From Methylopila sp. 73B (GTDB lineage Bacteria; Pseudomonadota; Alphaproteobacteria; Rhizobiales; Methylopilaceae): a stretch of DNA of 64,000 nt. The stretch spans positions 1 to 64,000 of the forward strand of contig NZ_JAFV01000001.1 of the NCBI RefSeq assembly GCF_000526315.1, in the 5' to 3' direction. Shown here piece after piece: positions 53,902-62,561 of this stretch. A program made the translations under genes and the position numbers. Numbering within the stretch: position 1 is the first letter of the stretch; each line of letters begins with the position of its first letter. Below the pieces are notes generated by a model. It ran no database searches. It was not told the DNA's origin and saw only the letters and a program-made list of their open reading frames with translations.

Positions 53902-56900
53902 ATGCTGGATCTCTCGCGAGGTCTCTTCGCGCGCCGCATGTCCGAAGGGGTGTGGACCGATCGTTCGCCAGTGCGCGAGGAGCTGTTCGGGGCGGAGCGC
54001 CTCGAGCAGCACGCCGCGACGCTTGCTGCGGCCCAGCACGTCACCGCCAAGCCGCTGCGCGTGCGATCACTGCGTGACCGGCTGGATGAGAACGCCGCCA
54101 CGCTGCTCGCTGCCTACAAGACCAGCGCCGCGGAGCTTGAGGGTGGGCGTGGCGTCACACCCGCGGCCGAGTGGCTGCTCGACAATTACCACCTCGTGGA
54201 AGACCAGATCCGCGAGATCCGCGAAGATCTGCCGGGGGGGTATTACCGCCAGCTGCCGAAGCTTTCAGGGGGGCCGTTCGTCGGCTATCCGCGCGTATTT
54301 GGGCTCGCCTGGGCCTACGTCGCCCACACCGACAGTCACTTCGATCCCGAGATCCTCACGCGTTTCGTCGCCGCCTATCAGCGGGTGCAGCCGCTCACGA
54401 TCGGCGAGCTGTGGGCGGTGGCGATCACGATCCGCATCGTCCTGATCGAAAATCTCCGGAGGCTCGCCGATCAGATCAGCGTCGCCCGCACGGCGCGCGC
54501 CGACGCCGAAGGCCTCGCGAACCGGCTTCTGGCGTCCGGCGGCGCGCAGTCCGCGCTCGACGCCGACATCGTCACGCGCGCGTCCGGCCCGGTCTCCGAG
54601 CTGTTCGCCGCCCAGCTCGCAAAACGATTGCGCGATCAGGACCCACGCACCAATCCGGCGCTGGAATGGCTGGACCAGCGGTTGACGCTGCAGGGGTCGT
54701 CGATCGACGAGTCCGTCCGGCACGCCCAGATGCGCCAGGGCGCGTCGAACGTCACGATCCGGAACGTGATCACCAGCATGCGGCTGATTTCCGACATCGA
54801 CTGGGCGGAGCTGTTCGAAAGCGTCAGCCTGGTGGACGAGCGGCTGCGGCGCGAAAGCGATTTCGCGGCGATGGATTTTGCGACCCGCAATCTCTACCGC
54901 AGCGCGATCGAGCAACTCGCGCGCGGCTCGTCCGCCAGCGAGCTCGAGGTCGCCGATGCGGCTCTCGCGGCGTCGCGGCCCGACGGGGCGGAGCCTTCGG
55001 CTGAAGCGGAGCGCGTCCGCGATCCTGGCTTCCACCTGATCGCCGAAGGTCGCCCGGAGCTTGAACGGACGATCGGCTTCCGCGCGTCGCCGCGGCTGTG
55101 GCTGAACCGGTTCAGCATCCGGCTCGGCATCGGCGGCTATGTCGGCGCGATCCTCCTGGTCTCGGCCGCGCTGCTCGGCGGCGTCGTCTGGGCGATGGTC
55201 TCGGCGGGAGGCGGAGTGATCTGGCCGCTGGTTGTGGCTCTGCTCGGCGTCATTCCCGCGACCGAGGTCGCGAGAGCGCTCGTCAACCGCCTGATCGGCT
55301 GGAGCTTCGGGGCGAACGCGCTGCCCGGGCTCGATCTCTCCGGCGGCGTGCCGCCTGAGCTGCGGACCCTGGTCGTGATGCCGACCCTGCTCACCGGCGA
55401 CGCCGACCTCGCCGAGCAGATCGCGCGCCTCGAAGTGCATTTTCTTGCGGGCGGCCGTGGCGACATGTCGTTCGCCATCGTCCTCGACGGCGTCGACGCG
55501 GACCGCGAGAGCCTCGACAGTGACGCGGCGTCGCTCACATCGGCCGCCGTCGCGATCGCGCGGCTGAACGCGACGCACGGCCCGGCGCCGGCCGGCGACC
55601 GCTTCCTGCTGCTTCATCGCCGTCGCGTGTTCAACGCCGCCGAGGGCGTGTGGATGGGCTGGGAGCGCAAGCGCGGCAAGCTGCACGAGCTGAACCGGCT
55701 GCTGCGCGGCGCGACCGATACGACCTTCATATCCGTCGACGGACGTCCGCCGCGGGTCCCGCCGGACGTGCGCTACGTCATCACCCTCGACGCGGACACC
55801 CGCCTGCCGCGCGACGCCGCCAGCCGCCTGATCGGTAAGATGGCGCATCCGCTGAACCGGCCGAGCTTCGATCCCGCCGGAAGACGCGTGGTCGGCGGCT
55901 ACGGCATCCTTCAACCGCGCGTGACGCCATCCCTGCCCATCGGACAGGAAGGCTCGGCCTACCAGCGGGCGTTCTCGGCGCCCGGGGGCGTCGATCCCTA
56001 CGCGGCCGCCGTCTCGGACGTCTATCAGGACCTGTTCGGCGAGGGATCCTACACCGGCAAGGGCATCTACGACGTCGACGCCTTCGAGGCGGCGCTCGCG
56101 GGCCGCACGCCCGACAACGCGATGCTGAGCCACGATTTGTTCGAGGGCGTCTTCGCGCGCGCAGGGCTCGCATCCGACGTCGAGTTGATCGAGGATTTCC
56201 CGGCCCGCTACGACGTCGCGGCGCGGCGGCAGCACCGCTGGACGCGCGGCGACTGGCAGTTGCTCCCGTGGGTGTTGGGCGTCGGGCAGGGCGTCGGCGG
56301 CCTGCCGGCCGTCGGCCGCGGCAAGATGCTCGACAATCTGCGCCGCTCGCTTCTCGCGCCCGCGGCGCTGGCGACGCTCGGCGCGTGCTGGCTCGCGCCG
56401 GCGAGCGCGGCCGCATGGGGCGTGCTGTTCCTCGTCCTGGCGCTCGCCATCCCGACGGCGCTTCACGTGGTCTTCACGGTCGTGCCGGGTCGGGCGGGGA
56501 TCCATCTCGGCGCCCACAACCGCGTGCTGCTGGGCGACCTCAGGCTCACCGCGACGCAGATCGGCCTGTCGCTCGCCTTCCTGCCGGATCAGGCGTGGCG
56601 CGCGGGCGACGCGATCGCGCGCACGCTCGACCGCGTGTTCCGGACCCGCCGTCTGCTGCTCGAATGGACGACGGCCGCGCAGTCGACCGCCGCTCCGCGC
56701 CTGAGCGTGGGCGGCTTCTACCGGATGATGGCGGGCGGGACCGGCCTCGGGCTTGGGCTCGCGGCCCTCTGCCTTGCGCTTGCGCCGGGGGCCTGGGCGT
56801 TGATCCTGCCGTTCGCCGCACTGTGGGCGGCGGCGCCCGCGATCGCGCGCTGGTCGAGCTGCGCGCCGAGCGTCCCGTCGGATCTCGCGGTCTCGCCCGA

Positions 56901-59900
56901 CGACGCGCGCGAACTTCGGTTGATCGCCCGCAGGACGTGGCGGTTTTTCGAGACCTTCGTGACGCCGGCCGACAACATGCTGCCGCCGGACAACTTCCAG
57001 GAAGACCCCCGTCCGGTCATCGCGCGGCGCACCTCGCCGACCAACATCGGGCTCTACCTGCTGTCGGCGGTGGCGGCGCGCGACTTCGGCTGGGCCGGCA
57101 CGGCCGAGACGCTCGACCGGCTCGAGGCGACCTTCGCGTCGCTTCGAAAGCTCGAGCGCCATCGCGGGCACTTCCTGAACTGGTACGGGACCGAAGACCT
57201 CGAACCTCTCATCCCGGCCTATGTCTCGACGGTCGACAGCGGAAACCTGGCGGGGCACCTCATCGCGCTCGCCAACGCCTGCGAGGAGTGGGCCGGGGAG
57301 CCCGCCGCGCCTTCGGTGCGGCGGGGGCTCGCCGACAACCTCGCCCTGGCCCGCCGGAGCCTCGCCACGCTCGCGTCGGGAAAGGACGCTCACGCCGGGC
57401 GGATCGCCGCGCTGCTCGACGAGATCGACGCCCAGCTGAAGGGCGGCGTCGCGATCCCGACGCTCGCGCCCGCTTTGACGCGGCTCGCCGCCAAGGTGCT
57501 GAAGCTCGCGGGCGACGCGCCGCCGGAAGCGTCGGGGGGAGCCTCGGACTTCGTGTTCTGGATCAGGGCGTTCGCGCGCGCAGTCGCCGAGCACGCCAGG
57601 AACGACGCGTCCGAAAGCCCCGCCTCTGCGCTCGGGCGGAGGGCGGCCGCGATCGCCGCGGAGGCGCGGGACACCGCTCTGGCGATGGATTTCGCGTTCC
57701 TGCTCGATCCGGAACGCAAGCTTCTGTCGATCGGCTACCTGCTGCCGGACAACCGCCTGGACACGAGCTGCTACGACCTGCTCGCCTCCGAGGCGCGCCT
57801 CGCCAGCCTGTTCGCCATCGCCAAGGGCGACGCCCCGACGCGGCACTGGTTCCGTCTCGGCCGCACCGCGACCCCGGTCGGCGGCGCCTCCGCGCTGATC
57901 TCCTGGTCGGGCTCGATGTTCGAGTATCTGATGCCGTCGCTCGTCATGCGCGCGCCGGCCGGCAGCCTGCTCGAGCAGACCAACCGCCTGATCGTTCGGC
58001 GCCAGCAGGAGTACGGAAGGTCGCTCGGGGTTCCGTGGGGCGTTTCGGAGTCGGCCTACAACGCCCGCGATCTCGAGTTCACCTACCAGTATCTGAACTT
58101 CGGCGTGCCGGGCCTCGGGCTGAAGCGGGGCCTCGCCGAGAACGCCGTGTTCGCGCCTTACGCGACCGCGCTCGCCGCCATGGTGGACCCGCAGGGCGCG
58201 CTGGCGAACTTCGCCCGTCTCGCCGCGCTCGGCGCGAGCGGCCGCTATGGGTTCTACGACGCGATCGACTTCACCCGCACGCGTCTGCCCCAGGGCGCGA
58301 GCGTCGCGATCGTGCGCACCTTCATGGCCCATCACCAGGGAATGACGATCGTGTCCCTCGCGAACGTCCTGCATGAGGGCCGGATGCGCGCGCGCTTCCA
58401 TCGCGAGCCGATGATCCAGGCCTGTGACCTGCTGATGCAGGAGCGCATGCCGCGGGACGTCGCAGTCCTCCAGTCGCGGGCCGATGAGGTCAGGGCCTCG
58501 CCAGAACAGGTCGTGACGGCCTCGGTCCTGCGGCATGTGACGCCGTCCGCCGGCGGCGCTCCGGTGACGCATGTGCTCTCGAACGGCCGCTACGCCGTCA
58601 TGTTGACCGCCGAAGGCGCCGGCTACAGCCGCTGGCGCGATCTTGCGGTGACCCGCTGGCGCGGCGACGCCACGCGCGACGACCTCGGGTCCTTCGTGAC
58701 GCTGCGCGACGTCGCGACCGGCCGGATCTGGTCGGCCGCAGCGCAGCCGCTCAAGTCGGCCGCGGACCACCAGGAGGTTGTGTTCGGCGAGGACCAGGCG
58801 AGCTTCATCCGTCGCGACGGGCCGCTGACGACCATCATGGAGACGATCGTCTCGGGAGAGGTCGACGGCGAGGTGCGGCGGGTCACGCTGACCAACGCCG
58901 GCCGGACTCCCTTCGAGATCGACCTGACGTCTTACTCCGAGATCGTGCTGGCGCCTCCCGCCGCCGACGCCGCGCATCCGGCCTTCGCCAAGCTGTTCGT
59001 CGTGACCGAGCATCTGCCCGAGTTCGGCGCGCTGGTGGCCACGCGCCGGCCGCGGGCGAACGGCGAGGCGGCGATCTGCGCGGCGCACTTCGCGGTCGTG
59101 GAAGGCGCCGAGTCCGCCGATCCCGGGTACGAGACCGATCGCGCGACATTCCTCGGACGCAGCCTCGCGCCCGCCGAGGCCTTCGCGCGCAACGCCTCCC
59201 GGCCGCTCTCGAACACCGTGGGCGCCGTGCTCGACCCGGTGTTCGCCATCCGGCGCCGGGTGGTGGTTCCGGCCGGAGGCCAGGCGCGCGTCGCGTTCTG
59301 GACCGTCGTGGCGAACGCGCGCGAGGAGCTGCTCGACCTCGTCGACACGCATCACGACCGCAGCGCGTTCGACCGGGCCAAGACGCTCGCCTGGACGCAG
59401 GCCCAGGTGCAGCTTCGTCATCTCGACGTGAGCGCCGACGAGGCCGCCGACTTCCAGCGGCTTGCGGCGCCGCTGCTTTACCCGGACGCGCGCTTCCGGG
59501 CCGCGTCAGACGCGATCGTCCGGGGCGCCGGTCCCCAGTCCGGGCTCTGGCCCTACGCGATCTCCGGCGATCTGCCGATCGTCGTGCTGCGGATCGACGA
59601 CGTCGAGGACATGGCCCAGGTCCATCAGTTGTTGCGGGCCCATGAGTACTGGCGGATGAAGCGGATTTCGATCGATCTCATCATCATCAACGAGCACGCC
59701 TCGTCCTACCTCCAGGACCTGCAGATCGCGATCGACACCGCCGTCCGCAGCAGCCAGTCGCGGCCGCGGCTTGGCGACGCGGCGGCGCTGGGTTCGGTCT
59801 ACACCTTGCGCGCCGACCTGCTCCCGACCGAGGCCCTCGCCCTCCTGGTCTCGGTCGCGCGGGTCACTCTGACGGCCCGACGCGGTCCGATCGCGGCGAA

Positions 59901-62418
59901 GATGCTGCGGCTTCTCGGCCCCGCGCCGTTCGCCGCGCCTGCGCCACGCAAGACGCCGGCGGCGACCAGCACGGCCGCGCAGCGCGCCCCGGCGACCAAC
60001 GGGCTCGAGTTCTTCAACGGGCTCGGCGGCTTTGGCGACAACGGCCGCGAATATGTCGTCGTGCTCGACGGCGGCCGCACGACGCCGGCGCCATGGATCA
60101 ACGTGATCGCCAATCCGGCGTTCGGCTTCCAGGTCTCGGCCGGCGGCAGCGGCTCGACCTGGTCGGAGAACAGCCGCGAGAACCAGCTGACGCCCTGGTC
60201 GAACGACCCGGTGATGGACCCGGCCGGCGAGGCGATCTACGTCCGCGACGAGGAGACCGGCGACGTCTGGACTCCGACCGCGCAGCCGATCTGCGACGGC
60301 GGACTCTACGTCGCGCGGCATCGCTTCGGCTCCAGCCGCTTCGAGCACGAGGCGCATGGCGTCGCCCTCGAGCTCACGCAGTTCGTGGCTCCGGCCGACC
60401 CGATCAAGATCTCCCGGCTAACGCTTCGGAACACGTCCGGCCGTCCGCGGCGCGTGTCCGTGACGGCGTTCGCCGAGTGGGCTCTCGGGACCGCCCGCGG
60501 ACCGTCCGCGCCGTTCGTGACGACCGAGGTCGATCGTGACACCGGCGCGCTGTTCGCGCGCAATCCCTGGGGTTCGACGTTTCCCGGCCGCGTCGCCTTC
60601 GCCGACCTTTCCGGCCGCCAGACCGGCTTCACGGCCGACCGCGGTGAGTTCCTTGGCCGCAACGGCGGTCCCGAAGCGCCGGCCGCGCTGTTCCGCGACC
60701 GGCCGCTCTCCGGCGCGACCGGCGCCGGGCTCGACCCCTGCGCGGCGCTCTCGACCAGCGTCGCGCTCAAAATCGACGAAAGCGTCGAGATCGTCTGGTT
60801 CCTGGGTCAATGCCGCTCAGAGGAGGACGCGCGCGCGCTCGTGCGCCGCTACCGCGCCGCCGACCTCGACGCCGTGCTGGCGGAGGTCGCAGATGGCTGG
60901 AGAGCGCGGCTGGGAGCCGTTCAGGTCCGCACGCCGGACCGCGCGATGGACATCATGCTCAACGGCTGGCTGCTCTATCAGGCGCTCGCGTGCCGCATCT
61001 GGGCGCGTTCGGGCTTCTATCAAGCGAGCGGCGCCTACGGGTTCCGCGACCAGATGCAGGACGGCATGGCGCTGTCGCTGATCGATCCGGCGGAGACGCG
61101 CAGCCACCTGCTGCGCGCCGCAAGCCGCCAGTTCCCGGAAGGCGACGTGCAGCATTGGTGGCTGCCGCACTCGGGCCAGGGGGTGCGCACGCGGATCTCC
61201 GACGACCGGGTCTGGCTGGCCTACGCCGCCGCGACCTACGTCGCGACCTCCGGCGACGCCGCAGTCCTCGACGAGGAGACGAGCTTCCTCGAAGGGCCCC
61301 TGCTGAAAGCCGGCGAGCACGACGCCTTCTTCCAGCCGATGGCGTCGGACGAACGCGCCTCGCTGTTCGAGCATTGCGCGCGCGGCCTCGACCAGTGCGT
61401 CGAACTCACCGGATCGCATGGCCTGCCGCTGATGGGCTCGGGCGACTGGAACGACGGCATGAACCGCGTCGGCGAGGGCGGACGGGGCGAGAGCGTCTGG
61501 CTCGGCTGGCTGTTCGTCCGCACGGTCGCCCTGTTTGCGCCGCTCGCCGCGAGCCGCGATCCGGAGCGCGCCGCGCGCTGGCGAGCCCACGCCGAAAGCG
61601 TGCGCGCCGCGATCGAACGCGAGGCCTGGGACGGCGACTGGTACCGCCGCGCGACCTTCGACGACGGGACGTGGCTGGGATCGGCCGACAGCGACGAATG
61701 CCGCATCGACCAGATCGCGCAGTCCTGGGCGGTTCTGTCCGGCGCCGCCGACCCGGAACGGGCGGCCCGCGCGATGGCGTCGGTCGACGAACGGCTGATC
61801 CGGCGCGAGGACGGCGTCGCGGTGCTGTTCGCGCCGCCGTTCGTCTCGACCCCGCACGATCCCGGCTACATCAAGGGCTATCCGGCGGGCCTGCGAGAGA
61901 ACGGCGGGCAGTACTCCCACGCCGCGATGTGGTCGATCCTCGCCTTCGCCAAGCTCGGCGACGGAGCCAGGGCCCATGGCCTGTTCGCCCTGCTGAACCC
62001 GATCAACCACGCGCTCGATGGCGCGGGGACCGAGCGCTACAAGGTCGAGCCCTACGTGCTGGCGGCCGACGTCTATTCCGTCGCGCCGCATGTCGGACGC
62101 GGCGGCTGGACCTGGTACACGGGTTCCGCCGCGTGGATGTACCGCGCGGGACTCGAGGGAATTCTTGGCGTCACCCGCGAAGGCGAACATCTGCGCATAG
62201 CGCCGGTGATCCCGCCGTCGTGGGCTGGGTTCGAGGCGACCCTAACAATTGGCGCCACGGTCTACCGGTTAAGGGTGCAGCGGCCTGAGGCTGCCGACGA
62301 CAAGCCCTGGCGGTGCACCCTCGACGGAGCATCGCTCGATCGGGCCGACGACGGCGTACTGATCCCGCTCGATGGACTCGACCATGAGCTGACCCTCACG
62401 GCAGGTGCCGCCGCATAG
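53902..62418 (+). CDS. ndvB: Cyclic beta-1,2-glucan synthase
   Basis: A very large inner-membrane enzyme (2838 residues, the size of rhizobial NdvB/ChvB/Cgs, about 2830-2870) that makes periplasmic cyclic beta-1,2-glucan from UDP-glucose. Order: N-terminal region (NYHLVEDQIREIREDLPGGY); TM helices near residue 410-470; a GT84 domain with RYVITLDADTRLPRDAASRL, GKGIYDVDAFEAAL and RRQHRWTRGDWQLLPW; more TM helices; a glycoamylase-like domain; and C-terminal GH94 phosphorylase-like domains with GSGDWNDGMNRVGEGGRGE (catalytic Asp) that set chain length. All parts look intact. It helps in osmoadaptation and plant or animal host interaction. The gene is alone and bounded by IS1182 downstream. Confidence 0.95.
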   Translation: MLDLSRGLFARRMSEGVWTDRSPVREELFGAERLEQHAATLAAAQHVTAKPLRVRSLRDRLDENAATLLAAYKTSAAELEGGRGVTPAAEWLLDNYHLVEDQIREIREDLPGGYYRQLPKLSGGPFVGYPRVFGLAWAYVAHTDSHFDPEILTRFVAAYQRVQPLTIGELWAVAITIRIVLIENLRRLADQISVARTARADAEGLANRLLASGGAQSALDADIVTRASGPVSELFAAQLAKRLRDQDPRTNPALEWLDQRLTLQGSSIDESVRHAQMRQGASNVTIRNVITSMRLISDIDWAELFESVSLVDERLRRESDFAAMDFATRNLYRSAIEQLARGSSASELEVADAALAASRPDGAEPSAEAERVRDPGFHLIAEGRPELERTIGFRASPRLWLNRFSIRLGIGGYVGAILLVSAALLGGVVWAMVSAGGGVIWPLVVALLGVIPATEVARALVNRLIGWSFGANALPGLDLSGGVPPELRTLVVMPTLLTGDADLAEQIARLEVHFLAGGRGDMSFAIVLDGVDADRESLDSDAASLTSAAVAIARLNATHGPAPAGDRFLLLHRRRVFNAAEGVWMGWERKRGKLHELNRLLRGATDTTFISVDGRPPRVPPDVRYVITLDADTRLPRDAASRLIGKMAHPLNRPSFDPAGRRVVGGYGILQPRVTPSLPIGQEGSAYQRAFSAPGGVDPYAAAVSDVYQDLFGEGSYTGKGIYDVDAFEAALAGRTPDNAMLSHDLFEGVFARAGLASDVELIEDFPARYDVAARRQHRWTRGDWQLLPWVLGVGQGVGGLPAVGRGKMLDNLRRSLLAPAALATLGACWLAPASAAAWGVLFLVLALAIPTALHVVFTVVPGRAGIHLGAHNRVLLGDLRLTATQIGLSLAFLPDQAWRAGDAIARTLDRVFRTRRLLLEWTTAAQSTAAPRLSVGGFYRMMAGGTGLGLGLAALCLALAPGAWALILPFAALWAAAPAIARWSSCAPSVPSDLAVSPDDARELRLIARRTWRFFETFVTPADNMLPPDNFQEDPRPVIARRTSPTNIGLYLLSAVAARDFGWAGTAETLDRLEATFASLRKLERHRGHFLNWYGTEDLEPLIPAYVSTVDSGNLAGHLIALANACEEWAGEPAAPSVRRGLADNLALARRSLATLASGKDAHAGRIAALLDEIDAQLKGGVAIPTLAPALTRLAAKVLKLAGDAPPEASGGASDFVFWIRAFARAVAEHARNDASESPASALGRRAAAIAAEARDTALAMDFAFLLDPERKLLSIGYLLPDNRLDTSCYDLLASEARLASLFAIAKGDAPTRHWFRLGRTATPVGGASALISWSGSMFEYLMPSLVMRAPAGSLLEQTNRLIVRRQQEYGRSLGVPWGVSESAYNARDLEFTYQYLNFGVPGLGLKRGLAENAVFAPYATALAAMVDPQGALANFARLAALGASGRYGFYDAIDFTRTRLPQGASVAIVRTFMAHHQGMTIVSLANVLHEGRMRARFHREPMIQACDLLMQERMPRDVAVLQSRADEVRASPEQVVTASVLRHVTPSAGGAPVTHVLSNGRYAVMLTAEGAGYSRWRDLAVTRWRGDATRDDLGSFVTLRDVATGRIWSAAAQPLKSAADHQEVVFGEDQASFIRRDGPLTTIMETIVSGEVDGEVRRVTLTNAGRTPFEIDLTSYSEIVLAPPAADAAHPAFAKLFVVTEHLPEFGALVATRRPRANGEAAICAAHFAVVEGAESADPGYETDRATFLGRSLAPAEAFARNASRPLSNTVGAVLDPVFAIRRRVVVPAGGQARVAFWTVVANAREELLDLVDTHHDRSAFDRAKTLAWTQAQVQLRHLDVSADEAADFQRLAAPLLYPDARFRAASDAIVRGAGPQSGLWPYAISGDLPIVVLRIDDVEDMAQVHQLLRAHEYWRMKRISIDLIIINEHASSYLQDLQIAIDTAVRSSQSRPRLGDAAALGSVYTLRADLLPTEALALLVSVARVTLTARRGPIAAKMLRLLGPAPFAAPAPRKTPAATSTAAQRAPATNGLEFFNGLGGFGDNGREYVVVLDGGRTTPAPWINVIANPAFGFQVSAGGSGSTWSENSRENQLTPWSNDPVMDPAGEAIYVRDEETGDVWTPTAQPICDGGLYVARHRFGSSRFEHEAHGVALELTQFVAPADPIKISRLTLRNTSGRPRRVSVTAFAEWALGTARGPSAPFVTTEVDRDTGALFARNPWGSTFPGRVAFADLSGRQTGFTADRGEFLGRNGGPEAPAALFRDRPLSGATGAGLDPCAALSTSVALKIDESVEIVWFLGQCRSEEDARALVRRYRAADLDAVLAEVADGWRARLGAVQVRTPDRAMDIMLNGWLLYQALACRIWARSGFYQASGAYGFRDQMQDGMALSLIDPAETRSHLLRAASRQFPEGDVQHWWLPHSGQGVRTRISDDRVWLAYAAATYVATSGDAAVLDEETSFLEGPLLKAGEHDAFFQPMASDERASLFEHCARGLDQCVELTGSHGLPLMGSGDWNDGMNRVGEGGRGESVWLGWLFVRTVALFAPLAASRDPERAARWRAHAESVRAAIEREAWDGDWYRRATFDDGTWLGSADSDECRIDQIAQSWAVLSGAADPERAARAMASVDERLIRREDGVAVLFAPPFVSTPHDPGYIKGYPAGLRENGGQYSHAAMWSILAFAKLGDGARAHGLFALLNPINHALDGAGTERYKVEPYVLAADVYSVAPHVGRGGWTWYTGSAAWMYRAGLEGILGVTREGEHLRIAPVIPPSWAGFEATLTIGATVYRLRVQRPEAADDKPWRCTLDGASLDRADDGVLIPLDGLDHELTLTAGAAA

Positions 62419-62561
62419 AAACCGCCGACGAAGTTCGCACCGAAGAACCGCGGTCGGCAGGCAGTGAAAGCCGGAGTGTCAGCCCTTAGGCATAGGCCCC
62501 GGCTGCCCGACATCTGTCGGTGGTTGCGGTTGAGCGACCTTCCGGCCGTCCGCAATGGGTC

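Noticed and set aside
54265-59421. Minus-strand open frame of 1718 codons opposite ndvB
   Set aside because: Antisense shadow of the glucan synthase; product is Arg/Gly/Asp-rich without family features.
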